DNA of 64,000 nucleotides from JANMZO01 sp963763135 (GCA_963763135.1 CAVXNJ010000006.1:1-64000); one strand, 5' to 3'. Shown: positions 1 through 9,107, numbered from the stretch's first letter. Notes: generated by a model from the letters alone, not told the origin. Numbers and translations are program-made.

Positions 1-33
1 AGGCGGTTGCTCTATCCGCTGAGCTACGTGGAC
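1..33 (-). tRNA. tRNA, 5' part only, cut by the window edge (possibly Arg)
   Basis: Read on the minus strand, the segment gives a seven-base acceptor strand GTCCACG, then TA, a D-stem GCTC, a D-loop containing AGCGGATA, the closing GAGC, and the start of an anticodon stem ACCGC followed by CT. This is the standard 5' half of a tRNA. The anticodon and the 3' half lie outside the window, so identity cannot be read. The D-arm sequence resembles actinobacterial tRNA-Arg genes, but that is only a guess. Confidence 0.72.
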
Positions 34-210
34 GTGATCTGTAATGGAACGGAAGTGCCGGTTCCCGATGATAGGCCGTCGAGCCGCGTCTCCGGTCCGC
101 CAAATCGCTCCGGCGCACGACCCAGGGTTTGTTCCGCTGATCTTCCACTCGATACGTTTCATCCTCGACAGTTCCGCGAGTGCGGACCGTCATCACCAAG
201 GGGGAACCGA

Positions 211-1326
211 ATGAAGATCCGTGGAGCGGTACTGCGTGGAATCGGTCAGCGATGGGACGTCGCCGATCTGGACCTGGAAGCGCCACGTCAAAATGAACTG
301 CTGGTCCGCGTGGTCGCCAGCGGTCTTTGCCACTCCGATGACCACTTCGTCACGGGTGACCTGCCGATGGGGATCACCCCGATGTGCGCAGGCCATGAGG
401 GTGCGGGTGTGGTCGAAGGGGTCGGACCCGACACCGAAGGTTTCGAAGTCGGAGATCACGTCGTGCTGCAGTTCATTCCCGGATGCGGCCGCTGCCGGTT
501 CTGTGCCCGCGGTCAGCAGAACCTGTGCGGTGTCGGTGCCGGAACCCTCGGAGGCTCACGCCCTGACGGCTCGTTCCGCATCACCGAGAACGGCAACCCG
601 GTCGGCCAGATGTCAGGCATCTCCACGTTCGCGAACTACACCGTGTGCCACGTCTACTCCGCGGTGAAGATCCCGAAGGACATCCCGCTCGACAAGGCCG
701 CCCTCGTCGGCTGTGGTGTCGCCACCGGCTACGGCTCGGCCATCAACGCGGCATCGATCGAAGTCGGCGACACCGTGATCGTCATGGGCATCGGCGGCAT
801 CGGCATCAATGCGGTGCAGGGCGCAGCCGCAGCGGGGGCGATGAACGTCGTCGCGGTTGACCCGGTCGCGTTCAAGCGGGAAAAGGCGATGGAACTCGGA
901 GCCACCCACTCCTTCGCGACCATTGCGGAAGCCGCCGACTTCGCCCGTTCCGTGACCGATGGCCAGGGCGCGGACTCCACGATCGTGTGCGTCGGTGTAA
1001 CGACCGGAGAGCATGTAGCGGAAGGGTTCGAGGCGATCCGCAAGGGCGGAACCGTCGTCATGACCGGCATCGGCAACTACGAGGCCAAGGGCATCCCGAT
1101 CAGCCCGACCCAGATGACCCTCTGGCAGAAGCGGCTTCAGGGAGCGATCTACGGCGCGTTCAGCCCGTCGAGTGGCATCCCCCGCCTGCTCAGCCTCTAC
1201 GAAAGCGGCAAGCTCCGCCTCGATGAGCTCGTCACCCGCACCTACACGCTCGACGAGATCAACCAGGGCTACGACGACATGCACGCCGGCATCAACCTCC
1301 GCGGCGTCGTCATCCACCAGCACTAG
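211..1326 (+). CDS. Zn-dependent alcohol dehydrogenase, NDMA-dependent (Rxyl_3153-like) family
   Basis: A 371-residue medium-chain dehydrogenase that should oxidise a primary alcohol to an aldehyde. The catalytic zinc ligands are visible as Cys40 (GLCHSD) and His62 (GHEGAGVVE). The structural zinc lobe is Cys92, Cys95, Cys98 and Cys106. A Rossmann glycine motif (GIGGIGINAVQGA) follows near residue 195. The overall sequence matches the actinobacterial family whose members hold nicotinamide tightly and need an external electron carrier (mycofactocin in vivo, NDMA in vitro); that cofactor assignment is family knowledge, not visible here. The ATG at 211 was chosen because a GGGGGAA ribosome site lies just upstream and homologues start with this MKIRGAVL-like strand; the reading frame is open further upstream but looks non-coding. 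Confidence 0.9.
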   Translation: MKIRGAVLRGIGQRWDVADLDLEAPRQNELLVRVVASGLCHSDDHFVTGDLPMGITPMCAGHEGAGVVEGVGPDTEGFEVGDHVVLQFIPGCGRCRFCARGQQNLCGVGAGTLGGSRPDGSFRITENGNPVGQMSGISTFANYTVCHVYSAVKIPKDIPLDKAALVGCGVATGYGSAINAASIEVGDTVIVMGIGGIGINAVQGAAAAGAMNVVAVDPVAFKREKAMELGATHSFATIAEAADFARSVTDGQGADSTIVCVGVTTGEHVAEGFEAIRKGGTVVMTGIGNYEAKGIPISPTQMTLWQKRLQGAIYGAFSPSSGIPRLLSLYESGKLRLDELVTRTYTLDEINQGYDDMHAGINLRGVVIHQH

Positions 1327-1340
1327 CGATTCCATGAAAG

Positions 1341-1373
1341 GCCGTCCCGTCGCTGCAACGGCGTCGGGACGGC
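1341..1373 (+). terminator. Hairpin after the alcohol dehydrogenase gene
   Basis: GCCGTCCCG pairs perfectly with CGGGACGGC across a 15-base loop, starting 15 bases after the stop codon. It lies between two convergent genes and could act in both directions. There is no strong T-run, so termination is inferred from position and stem. Confidence 0.5.
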
Positions 1374-1416
1374 TTCGTCACACCGGCTCCCCGCCCGATC
1401 GCTCCCGCCCGACCCC

Positions 1417-3792
1417 CTACGGACCCTGTGGCGCGTCGACGATCTTGGCGGGCAGGCCAAAGGATTTCACGACGGGAACGGAGAAGACGTCGCTCGCCAG
1501 CTCAATCGTCGCGACGTGCGTGAGCACCGCGGAGGAATTTCCGACGTGGAACTCGTAGGCCCCCCGCTCCACCACGTACTCGAGATTGCGGTCGACAAAT
1601 CCGATCTGCGACATCGGCACGCGAAGTGCAACCGTGACCCGCGACCGGGCGGGCACTGACACGCGGACGAACGATTTGAGTTCCAGCACCGGTCGCGTGA
1701 GTGACGCGCTCGGGTCCCGAACGTACAGCTGGACAACCTCGTCTCCGTCGACATCGCTCGTGTTGGTGACGCTGGTCCGGATCATGACGGTGTCGGTCGC
1801 GTGCACCACGCCCGGCGTGACGAGTTCCGACGCCAGCTCGAACGTCGCATACGACATGCCGTGGCCGAACGGATACAGGGGCGCCGCCGGAAGGTCGGCG
1901 TAGTCACCCTTCCAGTGCGAACGGCCGCCGGACACCTTGTGCCGGTAGTAGAGCGGGACCTGCCCGACGCTTCGGGGGAACGTTGCGGGCAGCTTGCCCC
2001 CCGGGTTCACGCTTCCGTCGAGTACATCGGCGATCGCTTCGGCCCCCTGGTCACCGGGGATCCACGCCGCCACCACCGCCGCGCTGTGCTCGTGGATGTA
2101 CGCGCTTCCGCACGGTCGGCCGGTCACCAGAACAAGAACCACGGGTGTGCCCGTCGCGAGCACCGCGCGAACGAGTTCCTCCTGGACCCCGGGGAGGTCG
2201 AGCGACGCCCGGTCGCGGCTCTCGCCGGTGGTGCAGTCATCGATGAGACCGGACTTGTCGCCCATGACCATCACGCACACGTCAGCGAACGTTGCGAGCC
2301 GAATCGCTTCGGCAAAACCGCTGCGATCATCGGACGCGACATCACAGCCCCGGGCGTGCGTCATGCGGGAACCGAAACGGTCCTTCAGGGCGTCCACGAC
2401 GGTTCTGGTCGATGTCTGTGCGTTGTCGAGCGAGAACTCATCGGGTATCGGGATGGCAAAGACGTTGTCCTTCGTCTTCGCCTCCAACAGGCTCTCGACA
2501 TGTGCGAGGTAGCTGTAGTCACCGAAGAGGTTGCGTTGATCGTTGGCGTTTGGGCCGATAACCGCGATCGTGTCGGTCGACGGTCGGAGCGGTAGGGTCC
2601 CGTCGTTGCGCAGGAGAACGATGCTTTCATTCGCGAGGCGACGCGCCAGCCGTTGGTGCTCCGCGTTGTTGAAGACCGTGTCGCAGCCATCGGCGTCGAC
2701 GTAGGGAGTGTCGAACAGGCCGAGCTCGAACTTTGTCCGAAGAACACGGCGCACGGAACGGTCAAGGTGTTCAAGGGGAATCCGGTCCGACCCGACGGCG
2801 TCGACGAGCGCCTCGCCAAAACAGTCGGTCGATGGGAGTTCCACGTCGAGACCGACGTCGAGCGCAATTCGGGCGGCATCGACGCCGTCTTCGGCTAGCT
2901 GGTGATACGTCTGGAGTTGGCGAATCGCAAAGTAGTCCGACACCACAACGCCCTCGAATCCCCACTCGGTCCGCAGCGTGTCGGTGAGCAGTTCTTTGCT
3001 GGCACCGCACGGCATTCCGTCGAGTTCGTGATAGCCGTTCATGATCGAGCGAAGACCGGCCAGTCGCACCACGGCTTCGAACGGATGGAGGTACACCTCA
3101 CGAAGCTCGCGTTCCGGAATCTGAGCGGGAGCCCAGTTGAGACCGCCATCAGAGGCCCCGTACCCGACAAAGTGTTTCGCCGTTGCCACAACACCATCGC
3201 GGAGTTGCTCCCCCTGAAGCCCTTCCACAAAGGCGACACCGAACATCGCCGTGAGGTGCGGGTCCTCGCCGAACGTCTCCTCGAAGCGTCCCCACCGGGG
3301 GTCGCGGCAGATGTCGAGAACGGGCGACAGGCCCTGGTGGGCGCCGATAGCGCGCATCTCCTGACGCACGACGTCAGCCATCGCCCGGACCAGTTCGGGA
3401 TTCCACGTGCTGGCGAGTCCGATGGGCTGCGGAAACACCGTGGCGTGACGTGCCATCAGACCGGCACAGATCTCTTCGTGGACGAGCACCGGGATACCCA
3501 GGCGGGTCTGGTCGGCGATCAGTCGCTGGATCCCGTTCGCCACCATCGCGGCCTGCCTCGGTTTGAGAGCACTGGCACCACAAAGGCGGGTCACCTGGCC
3601 GAGTCCGTCGGCGACGAGCTTCGCCGCCTGCGGAGCTATGTCGTCATCCTCAGCCAACTGAAAAACCCACGCGCTCCCGAGCTGCCCGACCTTCTCGACG
3701 AGGGTCATCCGCGCCATCAGGTCGTCGAGGCGCTCATCGATCGAAAGTGCCGGATCCTTGTAGGGTGCCGCAGCGGTGGGTGACGTGGACAT
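1417..3792 (-). CDS. Glycoside hydrolase family 3 beta-glucosidase/beta-xylosidase
   Basis: A 791-residue GH3 enzyme that removes terminal beta-linked sugars from oligosaccharides or glycosides. The N-terminal TIM-barrel domain carries the KHFVGYG motif and the nucleophile Asp at about residue 286 in GFEGVVVSDY. The alpha/beta sandwich domain follows, and the last ~100 residues form the fibronectin III-like domain usual in long GH3 enzymes. No signal peptide is seen, so it probably works in the cytoplasm on imported sugars. It is the last gene of a four-gene minus-strand operon behind the binding protein and two permeases, 45 bases after the second permease. The ATG at 3792 has a GGAG ribosome site seven bases upstream. 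Substrate (gluco- or xylo-) cannot be decided from sequence. Confidence 0.93.
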   Translation of the reverse strand: MSTSPTAAAPYKDPALSIDERLDDLMARMTLVEKVGQLGSAWVFQLAEDDDIAPQAAKLVADGLGQVTRLCGASALKPRQAAMVANGIQRLIADQTRLGIPVLVHEEICAGLMARHATVFPQPIGLASTWNPELVRAMADVVRQEMRAIGAHQGLSPVLDICRDPRWGRFEETFGEDPHLTAMFGVAFVEGLQGEQLRDGVVATAKHFVGYGASDGGLNWAPAQIPERELREVYLHPFEAVVRLAGLRSIMNGYHELDGMPCGASKELLTDTLRTEWGFEGVVVSDYFAIRQLQTYHQLAEDGVDAARIALDVGLDVELPSTDCFGEALVDAVGSDRIPLEHLDRSVRRVLRTKFELGLFDTPYVDADGCDTVFNNAEHQRLARRLANESIVLLRNDGTLPLRPSTDTIAVIGPNANDQRNLFGDYSYLAHVESLLEAKTKDNVFAIPIPDEFSLDNAQTSTRTVVDALKDRFGSRMTHARGCDVASDDRSGFAEAIRLATFADVCVMVMGDKSGLIDDCTTGESRDRASLDLPGVQEELVRAVLATGTPVVLVLVTGRPCGSAYIHEHSAAVVAAWIPGDQGAEAIADVLDGSVNPGGKLPATFPRSVGQVPLYYRHKVSGGRSHWKGDYADLPAAPLYPFGHGMSYATFELASELVTPGVVHATDTVMIRTSVTNTSDVDGDEVVQLYVRDPSASLTRPVLELKSFVRVSVPARSRVTVALRVPMSQIGFVDRNLEYVVERGAYEFHVGNSSAVLTHVATIELASDVFSVPVVKSFGLPAKIVDAPQGP

Positions 3793-3837
3793 TCTGGCTC
3801 CAGAAGGGTTTGGAAGAGGATGGAACGAGCCGGGATT

Positions 3838-4728
3838 TCATTCTTTGACTGCGCCTGCCGTGAGGCCGGCGACTATCTGGCGCTCGGCAAACGCGTAGAA
3901 GACCAGCGCTGGGATCATGGAAATCGCGGTGTACGCGAGCACTCGGGCGGTGTCGGTCGAGTACTGCGCAGAGATGTTGTTGACGCCGATCGGGAGCGTC
4001 CAGTTCCCGGGTTCGGGCAGCACCAGCAACGGAAGAAGGAACGCGTTCCAACTGGCCACGACGGACAGCACCGCGACCGTGCTCAGGACGGGACGTGAGA
4101 GCGGAAGCATGACGCGCCAGTAGAACGACAGCGGGGTGCACCCGTCGATCGCCGCCGCATCCTGCAATTCGTTGGGAATGGCCTCGAAGAACGGTCGGAT
4201 GATGACGATCGAGATCGGGAGCGCAAACGCCGCTTGGGGCAACGCCACACCGAGAGGATTGTTCAGAAGGTGGATCTGACGGAGCACGATGAACAGGGGA
4301 AGGATTGCGACGGCGACGGGAAAGAGCAGACCCATCGTGAAGAGGAGGTAGACGGGCTTGTTGAAGCGAAACCGGTAGCGGGCGAGAACGAACCCGGCCA
4401 TCGACGCGGCGGGCAGCACCACGGACGCGGTGATCACGGCGATGACGATGCTGTTGCGCACCTGCGCCCAAAACGAACCCGAGCCGGCGATGTCGCGGTA
4501 GTTCGCGTTCGTCCATGGATGCGGCAGTGCGACGGGATTCGCCGCGAGCTGAGTGTTGCTGCTGAAACCGCCGAACACCGCGAACAACAGCGGAACGATG
4601 ATTATCGCCAACACAATCAGGGCGACGACGTACAGCCCGATTCGCCCGTAACGTCGACGCCGGGGTGGTCGCTCGGTACGCGCGTTCGCCGCACTCGCCA
4701 CGTTCGCAACTGGGGCCACGCCGGACAT
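3838..4728 (-). CDS. Sugar ABC transporter permease, MalG/CUT1 type
   Basis: A 296-residue inner-membrane permease. After a basic cytoplasmic N-terminus (about residues 1-30, ending in RRRRYGR) come six predicted membrane spans and the conserved EAA-type loop near residue 200 (ELQDAAAIDGC followed by a leucine/proline-rich segment), which contacts the ATPase. It pairs with the permease just upstream to form the membrane channel of a CUT1 sugar importer. Its ATG shares one base with the preceding stop codon (TGATG), so translation is probably coupled. No ATPase gene is present in the operon; CUT1 systems often borrow a shared MsiK-type ATPase encoded elsewhere, which would explain this. Confidence 0.93.
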   Translation of the reverse strand: MSGVAPVANVASAANARTERPPRRRRYGRIGLYVVALIVLAIIIVPLLFAVFGGFSSNTQLAANPVALPHPWTNANYRDIAGSGSFWAQVRNSIVIAVITASVVLPAASMAGFVLARYRFRFNKPVYLLFTMGLLFPVAVAILPLFIVLRQIHLLNNPLGVALPQAAFALPISIVIIRPFFEAIPNELQDAAAIDGCTPLSFYWRVMLPLSRPVLSTVAVLSVVASWNAFLLPLLVLPEPGNWTLPIGVNNISAQYSTDTARVLAYTAISMIPALVFYAFAERQIVAGLTAGAVKE

Positions 4729-5675
4729 CAGCGACGCCCCTCATCGACGCGCAGCACGTAGCGCTGGTAGAGCACGGCAACGAACAGCGAGAGGCTGAAC
4801 ACGACGACCGATACTGCGCTCGCGTAGCCGAACTGGCCGCGCCGGAAGCCCCAGTCGAACAGGTAGGTCGCCATTGTCGACGACGCGTTGATCGGTCCGC
4901 CCTTGGTGGTCACCCAGACCAGGTCGAAGAGTTGGAGTGCTCCGATGATCGACAGGAAGGCCGATACCTTCACCGTTGGTCCGAGCAGCGGGAAGGTCAC
5001 GTAGCGGAACCGGGTCCAGGCGGTGGCGCCGTCGATCGATGCCGCCTCTCCCAACTCCACCGGGATCTGCTGCAGCCCGGCCAACATGATGACCATGTGG
5101 AAACCGAAGTACTTCCAGGTGATGACGAAGAACAGGCTGTAGATCACGACGTTCGGATTGCCCAGCCATTCCCGGACGAGCCCGTCCTGGTGGGCACCCC
5201 GCAGGATGTGGTCGACCAGACCGTCGGGTCGCAGGATCTGCCGCCACACGACCCCGGTGACAACCTCCGACAACACGTACGGGGCGAAGAAGAGCGTGCG
5301 AAGCGCAGCTCGGCCCCGAAGCCGGGCGTTGAGCAGCAGCGCCAAGCCGAGCGCGACGGGGAGTTGGATAATCAGCGACAGCGCGATGACAAGCCCGTTG
5401 TGTCCGAGTGCCTGCCGGAAATCGCGGTCTGCGAACACCTTCCGAAAGTTCTCGAATCCGGCGAAATTCGTGAGTGGTTCGAGACCGTTCCAGTGGTACG
5501 CGCTGTACCGGACACTCTGGACGATCGGGTAGATGACAAACACGGCGAACAGCACCAGCGCCGGCGCCAGCATCGACCAGATGACGACGCGACCGGCATC
5601 TCCCGGAGATCGTGAAGACATGGCGCCCTGACGGGCTCCGGCGGTGCCCCGAGCGGGCGATTTGGTGCGATTCAC
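4728..5675 (-). CDS. Sugar ABC transporter permease, MalF/CUT1 type
   Basis: A permease of about 315 residues with six predicted membrane segments and the EAA loop (GEAASIDGATAWTRF) in its C-terminal third. It is the partner of the MalG-type permease that follows with a one-base overlap. The frame is open back to a GTG at 5756, six bases after the binding-protein stop, but that start would place a perfect 12-bp hairpin inside the coding region. I prefer the GTG at 5675, which has GGAAGAAG about eight bases upstream and leaves the hairpin intergenic. An ATG at 5621 is a further option. The function as a CUT1 sugar permease is secure; the start is not. Confidence 0.88.
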   Translation of the reverse strand: MNRTKSPARGTAGARQGAMSSRSPGDAGRVVIWSMLAPALVLFAVFVIYPIVQSVRYSAYHWNGLEPLTNFAGFENFRKVFADRDFRQALGHNGLVIALSLIIQLPVALGLALLLNARLRGRAALRTLFFAPYVLSEVVTGVVWRQILRPDGLVDHILRGAHQDGLVREWLGNPNVVIYSLFFVITWKYFGFHMVIMLAGLQQIPVELGEAASIDGATAWTRFRYVTFPLLGPTVKVSAFLSIIGALQLFDLVWVTTKGGPINASSTMATYLFDWGFRRGQFGYASAVSVVVFSLSLFVAVLYQRYVLRVDEGRR

Positions 5676-5706
5676 GTTGGTATCTTCTTCCGGATTTGCC
5701 CCGGCC

Positions 5707-5739
5707 GGTGGAGACGCTAGGGGGATGAGCGTCTCCACC
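5707..5739 (-). terminator. Hairpin between binding-protein and permease genes
   Basis: GGTGGAGACGCT and AGCGTCTCCACC form a perfect 12-bp stem with a nine-base loop, in the gap after the substrate-binding-protein gene. There is no T-run, so it more likely limits read-through or stabilises the upstream mRNA end, giving more binding protein than permease, as is common in bacterial importer operons. Confidence 0.6.
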
Positions 5740-5762
5740 TGGGCCTGGTCAATCACGCCTCG

Positions 5763-7067
5763 TTACGGGTTGGCCTTATAGGCCGCCGTGATGGCGTTTG
5801 CAACATCGGCCGACGATGACTTGCCCGCGAAGAGCGATTGGACTGCGTCATTCACCGCACTTCCGACTGCAGGGCTGAAGTACTGGTCGAGGTAGAGCTG
5901 CACGAAGCCGGCCTTCGACAGACCGCTGAGAACAGCCTTCTGGTTGGGGTCGGCCACGGAAACGTCGGCACCCTTCGTCACCGGAAGTATGGAGTTGGTG
6001 GCTCCAGCCTTCTTCGCCTGGTCGACCGCGGTCAGGTAACCAAGGAAGTCCACCGCCTCAGCCGGCGCATTCTTGCCAACCGCGAACGCGTCGCTTCCGC
6101 CGAAGGCATCAGTGGCCTGGCCTGCGCCACCGGTCACCGCCGGGAACGGGAACCAGCCGAGCTTGTCGCCCATGCCGGCCTGGTTGGGTGTCTGGTTGGC
6201 GAACGCACCGGGCGCCCACTGGCCCATGAGGTCCATCGCGGCCTTACCGGTCGCCATGAAACCCGCCTCGCCATCGGCACCGTCCCACGGTGTCGCTAGG
6301 AAGCCCGACTGGAACGGCTTCAGGTCGATCAGCTTCTTCAACTCATCTCCGGCTTTGATGAAGGCCGGGACGTTGAAGTTGCCGTCCTTGGTCACCTTGT
6401 CCATGGCGGCCTTCCCACCGAAGCGGATCATGAGATACGAGTAGTAGAAGTGGGCGGGCCACTTGTCACCGGCACCCACGGCGATGGGCGTGATACCGGC
6501 GGCTTTGAGTTTCGCGACGTCGGCCAGGAACTCGTCCCACGTGGTCGGCGGGGCGGTGATTCCGGCTTTCGCGAACAGGTCCTTGTTGTACCAGAAGCCC
6601 ACCATCCCGGAGTTGAACGGCACGCCGTAGAGCTTGCCGTCGACCCGCTGGAGACCGACGGCCCCGGCGTTCAGATTGCCGATGAACTTCGCTGACTCCT
6701 TGGTGATGTCTCGGACCAGTTTGGCCTTCACCTGTTCACGGAGCACGCCACCTCCCCAGGACTGGAACAGGTCCGGTACCTTTCCGGATTGCATGTTGGT
6801 CTTCAACGCCGCCTTGAACGCCTCGTTCTCCATCACCGTGATCTTGATCGTCACGTTCGGGTGGAGCTTCTGGTAGTCCTTGGCGATTCCGGCCCAGACG
6901 GACAGCATCGGGTCGGCGTTCTGGATGTGCCACCAGTTGATGGTGACCTTCTTTGCGGGTTTCGATGCGGCGGAGGACCGGACCGAGCCGGCCGCTCCCA
7001 CCGCAAGGATCGTTGCGCACAGCACGGCCAGGCCGCGGCGGCCGGTTCGGGATCGTTTGTGGGTCAT
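5763..7067 (-). CDS. Extracellular sugar-binding protein of a CUT1 ABC importer
   Basis: A 434-residue solute-binding protein. Residues 1 to about 33 are a basic, hydrophobic, small-residue export signal (HKRSRTGRRGLAVLCATI onward) without an obvious lipobox cysteine. The mature part begins with the family pattern of a beta strand followed by WWHIQN, and has the usual two-lobed family-1 binding-protein features (for example GVPFNSGMVGFWYNKDLF). It captures a sugar for the two permeases encoded downstream. The frame is open to 7229, but the ATG at 7067 has AAGGA upstream and begins the signal peptide, so earlier starts are rejected. The promoter region contains the LacI-type operator at 7234-7253, so induction by a sugar is expected. 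Confidence 0.93.
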   Translation of the reverse strand: MTHKRSRTGRRGLAVLCATILAVGAAGSVRSSAASKPAKKVTINWWHIQNADPMLSVWAGIAKDYQKLHPNVTIKITVMENEAFKAALKTNMQSGKVPDLFQSWGGGVLREQVKAKLVRDITKESAKFIGNLNAGAVGLQRVDGKLYGVPFNSGMVGFWYNKDLFAKAGITAPPTTWDEFLADVAKLKAAGITPIAVGAGDKWPAHFYYSYLMIRFGGKAAMDKVTKDGNFNVPAFIKAGDELKKLIDLKPFQSGFLATPWDGADGEAGFMATGKAAMDLMGQWAPGAFANQTPNQAGMGDKLGWFPFPAVTGGAGQATDAFGGSDAFAVGKNAPAEAVDFLGYLTAVDQAKKAGATNSILPVTKGADVSVADPNQKAVLSGLSKAGFVQLYLDQYFSPAVGSAVNDAVQSLFAGKSSSADVANAITAAYKANP

Positions 7068-7233
7068 GTTCGATCGTTCCTTTTCGACGAATGGCGCCGG
7101 CCCCTGCCGGCTCCGGTCAGAGCGCTCCACGTCGGAGGTCTCCGGACCGAATCGGCACTGCCGAACGGTCCACGTGACATCGGGCACTTCAACTGATTCG
7201 AGCCTATGACGTTCGGAAATCCGTGTCAATCGT

Positions 7234-7253
7234 TATCGATAACGTTATCGATA
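7234..7253. promoter_or_regulatory. LacI-family operator in the divergent promoter region
   Basis: TATCGATAACGTTATCGATA is a perfect 20-bp palindrome centred on CG, the usual centre of LacI-family sites. A second overlapping palindrome, CGTTATCGATAACG, lies at 7231-7244. The site sits between the divergent sugar-importer operon and the LacI gene starting at 7270, so it probably controls both. Confidence 0.82.
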
Positions 7254-7269
7254 CGCTACGTTGCGAGGC

Positions 7270-8271
7270 GTGATCAAGCGACGAGTCACCATCGCAGATG
7301 TCGCCCGCCATGCCGACGTGTCCGTCCCGACCGTCTCGAAGGTCATCAACGGACGCTGGGGAGTCTCCGACGCAACTGCGGCGCGGGTCCGAGCCGTTAT
7401 CGACGAACTTGGCTACGCCTCCAGTCTCGGGGCGAGTTCGCTACGCAGTAGAACCACCGGCGTCCTGGCCGTGCTGGTCACCGAAATCGAACCGTTCAGT
7501 GCGGAACTCCTCAAAGGAATCTCCCGAGCCCTGGCCTCCACGTCCTACGAACTGCTCATCTACGTGGGCGGATCGAACCGCAGCGAACCCGGGTGGGAAC
7601 GGCGCTACGTTGCCCGACTGGGCGGCACGGTCGCCGACGGGGCGATCATCGTGACCCCCACGGTGTCCGACTTCGCAGCCCAGGTCCCCATCGTCGCCGT
7701 CGATCCGCACGCGGGTGCCAACACCGTGCCGAGCGTCGGGTCCGACAACGAAGGCGGCGCGCGCACGGCAACGTCGTATCTGCTCAGCCTCGGGCACACC
7801 CGGATCGCGTTCCTCGGTGGACGCACCGACCTCGAATCGGCCCGGGCCCGAGAACGGGGCTTTCGCAGCGCAATGGCCGACGCCGGAGTCCCGGTCGATG
7901 AAAGCCTGGTATTGGTCGGCGGCTATCGACCGGAGACCTCGGTCGGGCCGCTCCACGAAGTGCTTGAGCGCCCCGATCCCCCAACGGCGATCTTCGGCGC
8001 AAACGACCAGTCCGCGCTCGAGGCCATCCGGGTTGCCCACGAACTCGGTCTGCAGGTCCCGACCGACCTGAGCGTCATCGGGTTCGACAACATTCCGGAG
8101 TCGGCGCTGTCCAGTCCGCCGCTCACGACCGTCGCCCAGGCGCTTTACGAGATGGGCGAGATCGCGGTCCGGACTCTCATCGGACTGATCGACGGAGGAA
8201 CGCCGGCCTCCACGGTCACACTGCCAACCGTGCTCACGGTTCGGCAGTCGTGTTCGGCGCCTCGACGCTGA
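7270..8271 (+). CDS. LacI-family transcriptional repressor
   Basis: A 333-residue regulator. Residues 5-50 form the LacI helix-turn-helix and hinge (VTIADVARHADVSVPTVSKV), followed by a periplasmic-binding-protein-like effector domain ending with PTDLSVIGFDN and the usual C-terminal lobe. It is transcribed divergently from the sugar importer/GH3 operon and starts 17 bases from a 20-bp palindrome, so it almost certainly represses that operon until a sugar binds. A TTG at 7261 is an alternative start three codons earlier. Neither start has a well-spaced ribosome site, and a leaderless or very short leader is possible. Confidence 0.93.
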   Translation: MIKRRVTIADVARHADVSVPTVSKVINGRWGVSDATAARVRAVIDELGYASSLGASSLRSRTTGVLAVLVTEIEPFSAELLKGISRALASTSYELLIYVGGSNRSEPGWERRYVARLGGTVADGAIIVTPTVSDFAAQVPIVAVDPHAGANTVPSVGSDNEGGARTATSYLLSLGHTRIAFLGGRTDLESARARERGFRSAMADAGVPVDESLVLVGGYRPETSVGPLHEVLERPDPPTAIFGANDQSALEAIRVAHELGLQVPTDLSVIGFDNIPESALSSPPLTTVAQALYEMGEIAVRTLIGLIDGGTPASTVTLPTVLTVRQSCSAPRR

Positions 8272-8427
8272 CGCTCCCCTGACGGCAAGGAAAGGGCCGA
8301 TCATCACGAATACCGGCCGTGAGGGCACGTTTGGGATTTCTGGCTATGCATTTTCTGGAGACGCGGTGAACGAATCCCCGAAATGGCTCGTACTGATTCG
8401 AAGTCCTGCGCCCACAAGGAGATCTCG

Positions 8428-9048
8428 ATGCATTCGACCACTCACCTCACGCCGTCTCGCCCTTCGCCCAAGTCCACGCTTCGCCGCCGGGTGTTTGTAG
8501 CCGGAGCGGTCGCCCTGGTGGCCGCCGCAGTTCCGACCGGCCGTGCGTTCGCAGTTGGCACCGAAGACGAGCCGCCCACGACAATCGCCGGCAGCCCCAC
8601 CACGAAGGCGGCCACCGGTGGCGCCGGCGCCACCGCCACCACGACCGCAGCGGCAACAGGTACGGCAGCGAAGACCGCGGGTGAGTACTACGAGAGTGGC
8701 AAGGCCCACATCGACAACAAGGAGTGGGCGGCCGCGATCGCCGACTTCGAGCAGGCCGACAAACTCCAGCCGAACAACGCCGACGTGAACAATCACCTGG
8801 GTCACGCCAGTCGGATGATCGGCAAGCTCGATGTCTCGTTGGCGTATTACAAGAAGGCGCTCAAGATCAACCCGAAGCACCTCGGCGCGAACGAATACCT
8901 CGGTGAGTTGTACCTCACGATGAAACAGCTACCCAAGGCGAAGGCTCAGCTCGTGATCCTGCAGAAGCTCTGCGGCAAGACGTGTGAGGAGTACCTCGAC
9001 CTGAAGAAGGGCATCGATTCCTACAAGGCCCCGGCGAAGAAAAAATAG
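8428..9048 (+). CDS. Exported tetratricopeptide-repeat protein
   Basis: A 206-residue protein. Residues 1-45 look like an export signal (a basic stretch ending in RRR, then hydrophobic FVAGAVALVAAAV). A Thr/Ala/Gly-rich linker of about 40 residues follows, then two to three TPR units (AGEYYESGKAHIDNKEWAAA; NNHLGHASRMIGKLDVSLAY; GANEYLGELYLTMKQLPKAK), and a Lys-rich tail. TPRs mediate protein-protein contacts; the partner is unknown. The ATG at 8428 has AAGGAGA upstream and is preferred to earlier in-frame starts. It is convergent with the following TetR gene and shares a strong terminator with it. Confidence 0.78.
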   Translation: MHSTTHLTPSRPSPKSTLRRRVFVAGAVALVAAAVPTGRAFAVGTEDEPPTTIAGSPTTKAATGGAGATATTTAAATGTAAKTAGEYYESGKAHIDNKEWAAAIADFEQADKLQPNNADVNNHLGHASRMIGKLDVSLAYYKKALKINPKHLGANEYLGELYLTMKQLPKAKAQLVILQKLCGKTCEEYLDLKKGIDSYKAPAKKK

Positions 9049-9066
9049 GTCCGCTGACCCGAACCG

Positions 9067-9107
9067 CGAGCCGTAGGCCGACGCACTTCGCGTCGACCTA
9101 CGGCTCG
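9067..9107. terminator. Bidirectional terminator hairpin
   Basis: CGAGCCGTAGG and CCTACGGCTCG pair perfectly, and the inner bases CGACGC and GCGTCG extend the stem. The hairpin lies between the convergent TPR and TetR genes and overlaps the last codons of the TetR gene. Confidence 0.72.

Noticed and set aside
2902..3783. 293-codon frame opposite the first GH3 gene
   Set aside because: It lies fully inside a clear GH3 coding region on the other strand.
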